Assembly: GCA_016875135.1 (NCBI GenBank)
Contig: VGSE01000005.1
Coordinates: 1 to 38,711 of the forward strand
DNA: 38,711 nucleotides
Reading direction: 5' to 3'
Source: Deltaproteobacteria bacterium
GTDB taxonomy: Bacteria > Bdellovibrionota > FAC87 > UBA2466
This document shows, piece after piece, positions 24,979 to 33,660 of the stretch (position 1 is its first letter; each line of letters opens with the position of its first letter). Under the pieces are notes generated by a model, which worked only from the letters and a program-made list of their open reading frames with translations, made no database searches and had not been told where the DNA came from. The translations under genes and the position numbers were made by a program.

Positions 24979-25814
24979 CGATAACTCAGAAGTGTTTTTA
25001 ACTTATCATCCAGGAAAGCTGAGGATGAATTCAAAGACCGTTGCCAAAGCTGCATCCACTCCTTCAACTTGCGGCCATTGAGCTGTCTGATAACAATCAG
25101 CTCTGATTGAATCATTTCTCTATTTTCTTTCATGAGATACGATCTTTTGGGGAAAAATGCCTCTTTGAAAGATGTTAGATTCAAATCAAAATTCCAAATA
25201 AAATTATCACTTCCCTCAGACCACTCTAGCCGCTTTAGACTTTTTAGAGACTTATCAAAATAAACTACACGCTTTGAATTTCCATCTTGACTCCCCATCA
25301 CTGCAATCGAAGGTCCCGACGGCAGTAAAGCCAGGTAAATAGAATTATGCTGGAGGTAGTTTGTTTTAATATCCCAAGTTTGAGGCTCTCCTTGGAGTTC
25401 AAATCCATCTTTAAACTGCTTCAACTGGTCCCAACGAAGAAAGCGTTCCGATATTAAAACATCGCGAAATTCGATAGCGGAATTTGCAATAAATGATTTC
25501 AAAAAGAGAAGTGATCTGGCACCAATTTTTTGATCTCCAACTAGATAGTTTCTCTTTTCTAATTGCCCGGAAATCCAATTACCGTTGGCTCCTACCTTCC
25601 ACAAAAACCTAGGTCCTCGCCTGTCCAGAACTATTCTCTCTTCAATCTCAGACCACTCACCCGAGCCACCGAGAACCTGATGTAAAAAGCCAAACTCAAC
25701 ATCATCAGAAAATTTTCTATCATCAAAAATCTCTTTTAAAACAGCTGAGACAGGCGGAATAAAAGCATGCGCTTTTAAGGACATTATAAAAATTAAGACT
25801 AAAACGGACTTCAT
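24975..25814 (-). CDS. Secreted hypothetical protein between galU and priA
   Basis: A 279-residue protein I do not recognise, with a signal peptide at residues 1-17 (ending KAHAF). The mature part has a strand-rich middle (EERIVLDRRGPRFLWKVG, LALLPSGPSIAVMGSQDG) that recalls lipoprotein-carrier or sorting-type folds, but that is weak. Both ends overlap neighbours by 4 nt (ATGA): the galU stop overlaps its ATG, and its stop overlaps the priA ATG. Translation of the three is therefore coupled. Its conservation beside priA would be informative. Confidence 0.65.
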   Translation of the reverse strand: MKSVLVLIFIMSLKAHAFIPPVSAVLKEIFDDRKFSDDVEFGFLHQVLGGSGEWSEIEERIVLDRRGPRFLWKVGANGNWISGQLEKRNYLVGDQKIGARSLLFLKSFIANSAIEFRDVLISERFLRWDQLKQFKDGFELQGEPQTWDIKTNYLQHNSIYLALLPSGPSIAVMGSQDGNSKRVVYFDKSLKSLKRLEWSEGSDNFIWNFDLNLTSFKEAFFPKRSYLMKENREMIQSELIVIRQLNGRKLKEWMQLWQRSLNSSSAFLDDKLKTLLSYR

Positions 25815-26698
25815 AAAGATTTCATGTAATCGCGAAGACGTTGATTCAATTCCGGTCTTCTCAAAGCGGCATCAATTTGAGCCCTCATGTAAAACATTGG
25901 ATTTCCGATGTCATACCGGCATCCTCTCAACAAAACCCCATGTAATTTTTTTTGAGCGCAAAGCTTATCCATCGCATCGGTCAATTGAATCTCTCCGCCA
26001 ACTCCAGGTTGAGTCTCCTTTAAAGCATCAAAAAGGATAGAATCAAAGACGTAACGTCCGATTATCGCATAGGGACTAGGAGCCACTTCAGGTTTGGGCT
26101 TTTCCACTGTTTTTAGAACAATCTCGGGTTTTTCCCCCAAAGATTTTCCTGCCAAATCCAAGATTCCATAAGAAGGACTATCTGAGATCGGAATTTCAAC
26201 CACACCTACCGTTGAAGAGTCGAGCTCTACAGCAGCATCGACTAACTTTCTCAAAGGAGACTTGGCCTGATTGATAGCATCCCAAGGTGGAAAAATCTCA
26301 TCCCCTAGACAAACAGCAAACTTTTCCTGGCCGATAATATGTCGGGCGCAATAGACCGCATGGCCCAATCCTAATGGTTCTTTTTGCCGAACCGAAATAA
26401 CTTCACAAAAAGTTCCAATCTTTCGAACCTTATCGGCAAGAACCTCTTTACCTCGTTTTCGAAGCCAACTTTCCAAGTTCGGAGAAAGATCGAAGTAGTC
26501 CTCTAAAGCATGTTTACCTTTGCTGGTAATAAAAATGACTTGTTCAATCCCTGCAGATAAAACCTCTTCTGCAATAAAATGAATGGTTGGAGTATCAATG
26601 ATGGGAAGCAATTCTTTAGGGACCTCTTTAGTAAAGGGAAGTCCGCGGGTTCCTAAACCGGCCACTGGAATAACAACTTTTTTTACAGTTTGATTCAT
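25811..26698 (-). CDS. galU: UTP-glucose-1-phosphate uridylyltransferase
   Basis: A 295-residue nucleotidyltransferase that makes UDP-glucose for polysaccharide and lipopolysaccharide. The N-terminal nucleotide-binding loop GLGTRGLPFTKEVPKELLPI (residues 14-33) is the hallmark, with the ligand loops LGDEIFPPWDA and ILDLAG following. Length and order match the bacterial GalU family. It is the first gene of the coupled set with a secreted protein and priA. The upstream gap holds MITE-like copy C, in the divergent region shared with lpxC. Confidence 0.93.
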   Translation of the reverse strand: MNQTVKKVVIPVAGLGTRGLPFTKEVPKELLPIIDTPTIHFIAEEVLSAGIEQVIFITSKGKHALEDYFDLSPNLESWLRKRGKEVLADKVRKIGTFCEVISVRQKEPLGLGHAVYCARHIIGQEKFAVCLGDEIFPPWDAINQAKSPLRKLVDAAVELDSSTVGVVEIPISDSPSYGILDLAGKSLGEKPEIVLKTVEKPKPEVAPSPYAIIGRYVFDSILFDALKETQPGVGGEIQLTDAMDKLCAQKKLHGVLLRGCRYDIGNPMFYMRAQIDAALRRPELNQRLRDYMKSL

Positions 26699-27187
26699 CT
26701 TTTTTACCCTTAAACCGATAGTTTTCCCTCTACCCAGTTATAAGTCAAAGTACTAAATCGAGCGTCATTTTTGTTTAACCCTAAATTAACATACTTGCTC
26801 CCTTTAAGTGGGCTTTTTAAGAGGTTCAAACGGCCATGAAGTTCGTTCACGGTTGCCAAGTTATTGGCCGTTTGACGATGGGATGATTTATCAAATGAAA
26901 CTCCAAGGAAACTTATCAAATCTTATAACCTTGGTCCTCTATAAGTCTTTGCAATTTAAGAAAAAATATATCGGACCCGCCTCTTAAAAAGCCCACTTAA
27001 AGGGAGTTGGTATTAAGTTATCTTCTAACCCAATTTTTTGTAGCTTTTTAAATGCGAAAACAGAGAAATATGTTGTTTTTATAACACAACCAGGACAGTA
27101 TTGCGCGCCGAGCAAATACAGGTTTAAGGCTAATTTGTTGAGAAGTCGGCCTCTGGTATAGGACTTGCTGTCGATTGAACTAAGGTT
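26699..27187. other. Intergenic region between galU and lpxC
   Basis: 489 bases without a convincing gene. It contains the galU leader (26699-26790), MITE-like copy C (26791-27013) and the lpxC promoter region (27014-27187). TTGTTG (27135-27140) and TATAGG (27157-27162), 16 nt apart, are a weak candidate promoter for lpxC. The ATAGGACTTG there also occurs in the rpmJ promoter spacer (11696-11705). The two short minus-strand frames in this region run through the repeat and are not credible. Confidence 0.7.
26791..27013 (+). mobile_element. MITE-like element, copy C (223 bp)
   Basis: Third full copy, same orientation as copy A and the same length. Ends read ATACTTGCTCCC and GGGAGTTGGTAT. The flanks TAAATTAAC (26782-26790) and TAAGTTATC (27014-27022) agree at 7 of 9 bases, a more decayed target duplication. 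Internal pairings are the clearest here: TCAAACGGCCA with TGGCCGTTTGA (26826-26836 and 26865-26875), CCAAGG with CCTTGG, and GGTCC with GGACC. It lies between the divergent galU and lpxC genes, where it could affect either promoter. Confidence 0.85.
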
Positions 27188-28144
27188 ATGGATTCTAAAT
27201 TTTTTTCTACAATCGAAGGGTATCGGATTCAAAAAACACTCAGCGTTCCGGTAAGTTTTAAAGGAGTCGGCCTTCACTCAGGTGTCTCTTCAGACCTTAA
27301 ATTAATCCCTGCTCCGGTTAATCATGGAATCCTCTTCGAGAGAATAGACCTGCCCAGAAAACACCTGATTCCAGCCCACTTTAAGTCTGTAGTCTCAACT
27401 TCTTTGGCAACGTCTATCGGTTTTAAAGAGGACCCCGCTTACAGAGTTTCAACAGTCGAACACCTAATGGCAGCTTTATATGCTTTGGGAATTACCAATT
27501 TAAAGATTGAATTAAAGGGTCCAGAGATTCCGATTCTAGATGGAAGCGCTACTATTTTTATTCGAGACATTCTACATTCGGGAATAGAGCTTCAGCCCTT
27601 TTCACATCAAAAACTTGAAGTAGTTAAGCCCATCAAAGTTTATCGTGAAGGCACTGTTTGCGAGTTACTTCCCAGAGAGAGCCTCAGATTAACAACGTCG
27701 GTAGACTTCCCTCATCCGGCAATTGGGCTTCAAACCTTTGCGCTAGACTTAACGCCCAAATCATTTAATGACGAGATCGCACAGGCTAGAACTTTTGGAT
27801 TCCAATCGGATTTGGAAAAGCTTCGGGCAAATAACTTAGCTTTGGGTGCCTGCATGGAGAACGTCCTAGCCTTTTCTGAAACAGAAATTATGAATCCGGA
27901 AGGGCCTCGATTTTCAGATGAATGTGTTCGTCACAAACTCTTAGATGCCATTGGAGATTTAGCCCTTTGTGGATCTTGGATAGCAGGAGAATTGGTTAGC
28001 TTTAGAGGTGGTCATTCAATTCATTTAACCTTACTTCAGTCGTTAAAACAGCACGCCTCACACTGGAAACTCATTCCAGCAGAACCGCTTAAGGTTTCCC
28101 TGAAGCGCCAGATAAGACAGCCTGTTGTGTCTCTCAGTATTTAA
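27188..28144 (+). CDS. lpxC: UDP-3-O-acyl-N-acetylglucosamine deacetylase
   Basis: A 318-residue zinc enzyme for the committed step of lipid A synthesis. Zinc ligands H92, H249 and D253 (EHLMA, VRHKLLDAIGD) and the catalytic E91 and H276 (RGGHSIH) correspond to E. coli H79, H238, D242, E78 and H265. AAGG lies 3-6 nt before the ATG. It shows the organism makes lipopolysaccharide. Its 3' end overlaps the converging thiQ-like gene by 11 nt. Confidence 0.97.
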   Translation: MDSKFFSTIEGYRIQKTLSVPVSFKGVGLHSGVSSDLKLIPAPVNHGILFERIDLPRKHLIPAHFKSVVSTSLATSIGFKEDPAYRVSTVEHLMAALYALGITNLKIELKGPEIPILDGSATIFIRDILHSGIELQPFSHQKLEVVKPIKVYREGTVCELLPRESLRLTTSVDFPHPAIGLQTFALDLTPKSFNDEIAQARTFGFQSDLEKLRANNLALGACMENVLAFSETEIMNPEGPRFSDECVRHKLLDAIGDLALCGSWIAGELVSFRGGHSIHLTLLQSLKQHASHWKLIPAEPLKVSLKRQIRQPVVSLSI

Positions 28145-28793
28145 CCGTTTCAAACTTTACAATTCTTCCCGATTCCATAAGACAATAATCGTCTGCAACA
28201 CTTTTAATATCATCAAGATCATGGCTAACTAACACTCCGATTAAGCCCATCTCGCTGACGACGTCACGGACCGCCTTCCTGCTCTCCCCTCGGGATTGAG
28301 AATCTAGAGCTGAAAACGGCTCATCCAAAAGAAGAACCGGGAAATTTACTACCACTGACCTCGCCAACGCCACTCTTTGAGCTTCTCCGCCGGAGATTTG
28401 ATGGGGTAAGAAATCTTTTAAATGCTCAAGCCCCAACCGCTTTAACCAAAATAAACTTCTGGCGATCTGTTCATTCTTTGGAAGATGCTGAATCTTAAGT
28501 CCGAAACAAACATTTTCAAGAACAGTCAACTGAGAAAACAATGCGGGCCGCTGAAAGACTAGCGCCATTTTTCGATTTTCGGCGGGTATATATGTCATCT
28601 CTTTTTCATCGAGAAAAATCTCACCTTCCATATTTTTCTCAAAACCAGCAATTACTTGGAGGAGAGTTGATTTTCCACATCCGCTTTTGCCCATCACTCC
28701 CAATATTTTTCCAGAATGAGCACTCAGACTTGGAATATTAAGTTCAAAGCGCTGCCGAATAACACGAATATTTTTTAATTTAAGTTCAGCCAT
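28134..28793 (-). CDS. thiQ: Thiamine-type ABC transporter, ATP-binding protein
   Basis: A 219-residue ABC ATPase. Walker A GKSGCGKS is at 35-42, the signature SGGEAQ at 134-139 (Q is replaced by E after SGG), Walker B VLLLDEPF at 153-160 and the switch His at 191. The short length and lack of a C-terminal regulatory domain fit ThiQ. It overlaps the permease gene by 19 nt and is the last gene of a TPR-prmA-thiB-thiP-thiQ operon. The substrate assignment rests on the ThiB-like binding protein. Confidence 0.85.
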   Translation of the reverse strand: MAELKLKNIRVIRQRFELNIPSLSAHSGKILGVMGKSGCGKSTLLQVIAGFEKNMEGEIFLDEKEMTYIPAENRKMALVFQRPALFSQLTVLENVCFGLKIQHLPKNEQIARSLFWLKRLGLEHLKDFLPHQISGGEAQRVALARSVVVNFPVLLLDEPFSALDSQSRGESRKAVRDVVSEMGLIGVLVSHDLDDIKSVADDYCLMESGRIVKFETVKY

Positions 28794-30313
28794 TTTTCTC
28801 TAATCCAAAAAATAGATGCTGTTAGAATTAACAAAATCAGTCCGACTGTAAAAGCCTCTTCAAACCTGTATTTTCCCATCATTTTAAAAAGCAAAAGGGT
28901 AATAGTGGATCGACCTTGGGATTCGAACAACAATAGAGAACTCGATTCGCCCAAAGAGATCCCTACGCCAGTAACTAAAACCAATGATATCGCTCTTCTT
29001 AATAATGGAAACTCAATACAAGTTAACTGCTGCCATTGGGTTGCCCCCAAACTTTGAGCCGTCTGATAAATTTCCAATTCGATTTTGGTAAACTGTTCAT
29101 TCAAAATTCTAAACCCTAACGGTAAAATCGAAAGGGCCTGAATGCAAACGACCCCAAACATCTGATTACGAAACCAATCCGTCTTCGCAAAGGTTACTAT
29201 AATAGCTAGCCCTGTTACCATAGTCGAAAGAGCAATAGGCAAGCTCGTAGTAAAATAAACTGCCTGCTTAAGGAATGAATTGTTTAGATGTTGGACACAA
29301 TAGGAACCGCAAAGAGACAAGAACGTTGCCACGCAACCTACAACAAAGCTCAATACGATACTTCTAATTAAAACAGAACTAAACTCCCACCAATCCAACT
29401 TAAAAACCCCGCTAAAACCGGAAATAATCAGATGAGTCAAGGGGAGAAAAACTAATCCTAAAATCACAACCCACACAATAAGTGTGGCCAATATACGAAC
29501 TCTCTGACTTCTTAAATCAAAGAGAGTTTGCCTCTCCATTCCCTGTGAAGACATTAATATCTCTCTCTTCGGTTTTCTAAGAAATTGTAAGAATAAACAC
29601 ACCACAAGTTGAATTGCAGCTAAAAGGATAGCTAGGGAAATATCTAAATCAATCTTAACTGCCTGGTAAATGGCTGTTTCTAAGCTGGAAAATCTAGGAG
29701 CTCCTCCCAACATCAAAACAATAATAAAACTTGAGGAACAATAGAAAAAACAAAGCAATAGGCTTTGTAAAATTGCGCTTTTTAATTTAACCAGCGTAAT
29801 CTCACGAAAAACCTGCCATCTAGACGCACCTAATGATAATGCGACCTTCTCTTCCGTTCGATCTAGCTCTTTCAACGCTTGCAGCAAATTAGAATAAACT
29901 AAGGAAAAATTAAGAAAGACATGACCCGTAAGTATTCCATTCCACCCCAAAAAATTCACAATCCCAAATGTTCTCCCAAGCCAACCCTGTACACCCCAAG
30001 TCCCAAGCAGAGATAGAACGACCAAGATTGAAGGAATAAAAAAGACTATCTCACAAAATATAGAAATGGCTCTTTTGCCCCAAAATGAGTTTTCACTCAC
30101 AAAAAGTGCGATCAACAACCCCAATACCAAGGACAAAATAGCACTCACACTAGCTTGAAGATAGGTAAACGCTATAACGTTCCAGGGGACCAAAGACAAT
30201 GTCTCAGGGGAAAAAGAATCCAGCGCCCTTAATGAGAGATAGAGAATAGGAGCATACAAAAAAACCACAACCGGTACAAAAAAAACAAAAAGGGAGACAA
30301 TCACAGGATTCAT
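28775..30313 (-). CDS. thiP: Thiamine-type ABC transporter, fused two-domain permease
   Basis: A 512-residue membrane protein made of two fused permease domains, each with about six helices. The two EAA loops, which contact the ATPase, are visible at RTEEKVALSLGASRWQVFRE and ELEIYQTAQSLGATQWQQL. This fused layout is that of ThiP and of the related iron permeases. I chose the ATG at 30313 because it overlaps the thiB stop by 4 nt (ATGA). Confidence 0.83.
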   Translation of the reverse strand: MNPVIVSLFVFFVPVVVFLYAPILYLSLRALDSFSPETLSLVPWNVIAFTYLQASVSAILSLVLGLLIALFVSENSFWGKRAISIFCEIVFFIPSILVVLSLLGTWGVQGWLGRTFGIVNFLGWNGILTGHVFLNFSLVYSNLLQALKELDRTEEKVALSLGASRWQVFREITLVKLKSAILQSLLLCFFYCSSSFIIVLMLGGAPRFSSLETAIYQAVKIDLDISLAILLAAIQLVVCLFLQFLRKPKREILMSSQGMERQTLFDLRSQRVRILATLIVWVVILGLVFLPLTHLIISGFSGVFKLDWWEFSSVLIRSIVLSFVVGCVATFLSLCGSYCVQHLNNSFLKQAVYFTTSLPIALSTMVTGLAIIVTFAKTDWFRNQMFGVVCIQALSILPLGFRILNEQFTKIELEIYQTAQSLGATQWQQLTCIEFPLLRRAISLVLVTGVGISLGESSSLLLFESQGRSTITLLLFKMMGKYRFEEAFTVGLILLILTASIFWIREKWLNLN

Positions 30314-31314
30314 GGTCGGCCCCGCCCCCAACCACTCCAATCCCTAAGTAACTTTTTTCGCTGAACCTCAGTCAAATCTGTTTTAATTTCTCTTACTTTG
30401 GGAATAGAAAGAGAAGAAAAACTAGCAGGCAAAGAGACACTTTTCCGAATAGGATACATCCACTGCATCGTTGGAATACTTTCTTGTATCTTATCACTCA
30501 CGATCAATTCAATGAAAGCCTCATTGAGTTTTGTCTTTCGAGAAAACTTTACCTGGGCTAGACCCTCAATTTGGATTACATGACCATCATCAAATAATAT
30601 ATAATCATAATGCGTCTTTTTCTCTTTTTCTAAATGGTAAGCTCTACTCGTCGTGTACGACAAAACCCAATCGGTTTCCCCTTTCATAAACATGCCATAA
30701 GCGCCACTCCAATCAGGTGAAACGGTGAACAGGTTAGCCAGGAAAGTTCCCCATAACTCTTTCAACGCAATGCCAGAGGCAATTTCAGTGGTCCACCTAA
30801 AAAAAAGATAGCCTAAACTACTTGTTCTCGGATCGGGAATAACGATTTTTTTTTGTATTCGTGGAGAAGTCATAAAAGCTGCCAACGTCATCCCCCCGTT
30901 CAAAAGAGACTTATCTTTTAAAGACGTATTATTGAATAAGAAAGCCAGGTAGCTGTAATCGAAAGGAAGAAACACTTTTTCCGAACCGAGATTAATATCT
31001 TTATCAACTTTCTTGAAGAACTTTCCAGCGATAGGAGAAAATAGTCCGCTCTCAATAGCTCGCCTCGCAAAACCGTTATCTACGCCCAAAAGAAAATCTG
31101 CTTTTGTTGATTCCCCTTCAATTACAATTTGATTTAATGCTTCCCCGAGACTACCAAAGGGAATTAATTTGAGATCAGTTCCGGTCTTTTTTTTGAATTC
31201 TGTTTGAAGAAGGTCCCCTAGGCTATCTTTGCCAGTCAGCGCATCATAGGTATAGACTGTAAGGGGTTCAGCTACAGCCGACAAACAAAATAAAAACGCT
31301 GTCAGAAACTTCAT
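30310..31314 (-). CDS. thiB: Thiamine-type ABC transporter, periplasmic binding protein
   Basis: A 334-residue secreted protein with a signal peptide (1-15). The mature start LTVYTYDALTGKDSLG and the block TKADFLLGVDNGFARR (71-86) match ThiB, whose family has LTVYTYDSF and ADVVLGLDNN. Thiamine, its mono- or diphosphate is the likely cargo. I chose the ATG at 31314 because it overlaps the prmA stop by 4 nt (ATGA). No thiamine riboswitch is visible upstream because it sits inside an operon. Confidence 0.85.
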   Translation of the reverse strand: MKFLTAFLFCLSAVAEPLTVYTYDALTGKDSLGDLLQTEFKKKTGTDLKLIPFGSLGEALNQIVIEGESTKADFLLGVDNGFARRAIESGLFSPIAGKFFKKVDKDINLGSEKVFLPFDYSYLAFLFNNTSLKDKSLLNGGMTLAAFMTSPRIQKKIVIPDPRTSSLGYLFFRWTTEIASGIALKELWGTFLANLFTVSPDWSGAYGMFMKGETDWVLSYTTSRAYHLEKEKKTHYDYILFDDGHVIQIEGLAQVKFSRKTKLNEAFIELIVSDKIQESIPTMQWMYPIRKSVSLPASFSSLSIPKVREIKTDLTEVQRKKLLRDWSGWGRGRP

Positions 31315-32198
31315 TGCGGATCTCTTCGAAGGAAGAGAAAAGAAGCCCACTCTTGAAAATTTTTCGACTCCAAAACAACGAAACCTAAAGGCAAGATAAA
31401 CTCCATAAGTTCTTTTCTTTGATATCCTAATAATCCACTTAATAAAAGAAGGCCCCCTTTTGGAACCAGTCTCGCATAGTCTGGACTCAATTCTCTGTGG
31501 GTCTCCAACAAGATATTTGAGATTACAAAATCAAAATATGGTTCTAACTTTGAAATTTCTTTAGTTGAAAGATCTATGTCTACAACCTTATTCAACTGCA
31601 TATTTTGTTTTGCAACTTCAATAGCTACAGGATCATTATCAATGCCAACAACAGATTGCACTCCCAGATGAAAAGCCGCTAACGCTAAAATTCCGCTACC
31701 AGTGCCCACGTCAAGGCACTTTAACTTCGCACTGTTGATTGAATCTAACACTTGGGACTGAATAGTTTTAAGGCACAATCTAGTGCTTGGATGTAATCCG
31801 GTTCCAAAAGCCTGTCCTGGATCCATGATGATCGGAATCATACCGGGCGGGATAGCAGTTTGCTTATCCCATTCGGGCTTTAAAAAAAACAGGTCCGTCA
31901 AAGATTGGGCTATGTAGTACTTTTTGTAACTTTCCGCCCAATTTTCATTCGGCACTCGATCGATATTTATTTTAAGGTTCGGTAATTGGGGATCCTTCTT
32001 TTGCCACTCAACCCATTGTTCTTTCAATTGACTAACAACTGACTCTCTTAGATTTAATGATACATAAACATGAAGGAGATTAGGTTGATTTACATTCTCA
32101 TTAACCCCTTCAACTCCGAACTCGAATAGTTTTTCACTGATAAGGTCTTTAGACTCTTCAGTCGCTAGGAAGGAAAGTTCAAACCAAAGACTAGACAT
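31311..32198 (-). CDS. prmA: Ribosomal protein L11 methyltransferase
   Basis: A 295-residue SAM-dependent methyltransferase that trimethylates L11. The family block MDPGQAFGTGLHPSTRLCL (about 125-143) and the SAM motif CLDVGTGSGILAL (161-173) are clear, with the catalytic-type SNILLE later. The N-terminal domain (1-80) recognises L11 in known PrmA proteins. It lies 29 nt after the TPR gene and overlaps thiB by 4 nt. Confidence 0.93.
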   Translation of the reverse strand: MSSLWFELSFLATEESKDLISEKLFEFGVEGVNENVNQPNLLHVYVSLNLRESVVSQLKEQWVEWQKKDPQLPNLKINIDRVPNENWAESYKKYYIAQSLTDLFFLKPEWDKQTAIPPGMIPIIMDPGQAFGTGLHPSTRLCLKTIQSQVLDSINSAKLKCLDVGTGSGILALAAFHLGVQSVVGIDNDPVAIEVAKQNMQLNKVVDIDLSTKEISKLEPYFDFVISNILLETHRELSPDYARLVPKGGLLLLSGLLGYQRKELMEFILPLGFVVLESKNFQEWASFLFLRRDPQ

Positions 32199-32227
32199 AG
32201 GAGACCTATTTACCTCGTTTTAAACAA

Positions 32228-33541
32228 TTACTCATCATCTTCTTCGGTTTTTTTTAGCTTTTGGAGTCTCTTGGTAATCGATGAGATCTTTCGATTGGCT
32301 TTTTCTCTTTGCTCAGGCTCTTGAATAACAGCCAGCGCTTTCTCCCAATATTCTTTGGCTTTAGCTAAATCTCCTTTTTCCTCAAGTGCGTAGGCAAACC
32401 AACCAAAGTTAATCCCATTTGTGGGCTCATTAATCACAGATTTTGAGAAAGCCTCGGCGGCCAAATCCCAGGCCTTTTGATTAAGGTAGGCTATTCCAAG
32501 CTCACGATTAGCCAGTGCGTTCTTTGGGTCGGTTTTGAGATATTGTTTGAGCGTTATTATTGCTTGGTTATGTTTTCCTATATTTCTATAACTTTGCCCC
32601 TTGATGAGTGTCATTTCCGATGTTTCGCTTATACTCTTATTGGACTCCAACTTCTCTAAGACCTCCTCATACTTTTCCGATTCAAAAAGCTGTTGGATCG
32701 TTTGAACGAAATATTCTTTTATCTTCTCGTTAGCTAGAATTATATTAGGTTTAATATTAATAGCTTTCTGCCAATACTTTACCGCCTCAGGAATTTTCAT
32801 CTTGCGTTCAAAAAACGACCCAATTTCCTCTAAAACTTCTGGATTTGAGCGGTTAAGTCGATAACTCTCTTTGAGCCAATTAAAACCCTCAGCAGTATAT
32901 TCAGGTCCCATAGCAAAATAGATCTTAGCCAATAAAAAACGACTCGCGATATGTTTAGGCCATAGCTTAGTAGTTAATTCGGCATATTGAATACAGCGTC
33001 TAATATCATTTTGTCCCTGATAAAATCGAGCTAACCCCCAAGCCGAACGTCCTCTGTTGGAATCCTCTTTTAATACTAGGTTATAGAGAAATCCTGCCGT
33101 AGCTAACTTCTCCTGAAGTTCATATGTTTCAGCGATTAGTTCCTGAGCCTCTAAGGCCACTGGCTTACCTTTATTAGAATTCGCTATTGCTTCAAAAAGC
33201 TTTTTAGCCTCTTCATATTTCTTTTGAACTACAAGGAAGTATCCTCGAATCAACTGATATTCCAAATTTTTACTATTACTTTTTTGCTCCTCTAAAATCT
33301 TTTCAGCAGCGTCGAGCTGTTCGTTTCTTAGATAAACCCAAGCACAGGCAAATCGATCGTCTTTATCTCTGGTGGATAACAATTCATATTGACGACACAC
33401 TGCAACTGCTTCATCAATTCGGTTTTCTTTTAATAGAATTTTTACCGGCGCAACAGGCTTATCTTCGCCGACGGCATAGTTAGGGAGCCAACTTAAAAGT
33501 GCCCCCAAAACCAGCCCTATGGTTATCATTTTTATATGCAT
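32228..33541 (-). CDS. Secreted TPR-repeat protein
   Basis: A 437-residue protein with a signal peptide (about 1-25, core MITIGLVLGALLSWL) followed by many 34-residue TPR-like helical pairs, for example YEEAKKLFEAIANSNKGKP, AVKYWQKAINIKPN and AFSKSVINEPTNG. TPR superhelices bind partner proteins. The family is broad, so no role is assigned. I chose the ATG at 33541 (next in-frame ATG at 33529). A longer frame from 33604 adds a second hydrophobic segment and has no ribosome binding site. It starts an operon with prmA and thiBPQ. Confidence 0.75.
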   Translation of the reverse strand: MHIKMITIGLVLGALLSWLPNYAVGEDKPVAPVKILLKENRIDEAVAVCRQYELLSTRDKDDRFACAWVYLRNEQLDAAEKILEEQKSNSKNLEYQLIRGYFLVVQKKYEEAKKLFEAIANSNKGKPVALEAQELIAETYELQEKLATAGFLYNLVLKEDSNRGRSAWGLARFYQGQNDIRRCIQYAELTTKLWPKHIASRFLLAKIYFAMGPEYTAEGFNWLKESYRLNRSNPEVLEEIGSFFERKMKIPEAVKYWQKAINIKPNIILANEKIKEYFVQTIQQLFESEKYEEVLEKLESNKSISETSEMTLIKGQSYRNIGKHNQAIITLKQYLKTDPKNALANRELGIAYLNQKAWDLAAEAFSKSVINEPTNGINFGWFAYALEEKGDLAKAKEYWEKALAVIQEPEQREKANRKISSITKRLQKLKKTEEDDE

Positions 33542-33602
33542 AAACACACGTAGCCCTAGACTCAAGATCGTACAAAACCCACTTAAACTTAAGAGAGTAA
33601 TC

Positions 33603-33621
33603 ATGGCTTTTTTAAAGCCAT
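33603..33621. promoter_or_regulatory. Palindrome upstream of the TPR gene
   Basis: ATGGCTTT (33603-33610), TTT and AAAGCCAT (33614-33621) form a perfect 8-bp inverted repeat with a 3-nt loop. It is located between the divergent TPR and response-regulator genes. No gene terminates here, so a regulator site is more likely than a terminator. Confidence 0.35.
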
Positions 33622-33643
33622 TTAAAGTATTGGAATAAATGAA

Positions 33644-33660
33644 GTTTAACCCCGTTAAAC
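33644..33660. promoter_or_regulatory. Second palindrome, GTTTAAC-CCC-GTTAAAC
   Basis: GTTTAAC (33644-33650), CCC and GTTAAAC (33654-33660) are a perfect 7-bp inverted repeat. It lies 80 nt before the response-regulator ATG and about 100 nt before the TPR gene start, a natural place for an operator serving both divergent genes. Confidence 0.4.

Noticed and set aside
26710-26919. A 69-residue minus-strand frame upstream of galU
   Set aside because: Most of it reads through element copy C. The other copies do not keep this frame, and no start signal is present.
26984-27277. A 97-residue minus-strand frame across the right end of copy C and the start of lpxC
   Set aside because: It overlaps lpxC antisense and begins inside it. 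No similarity to known proteins and no conserved counterpart at copies A or B.
32199-32227. Thiamine riboswitch upstream of prmA-thiBPQ
   Set aside because: The gap is only 29 nt and the genes downstream overlap, leaving no room for a roughly 100-nt aptamer. The upstream region of the TPR gene shows none of the conserved aptamer core that I can recognise.
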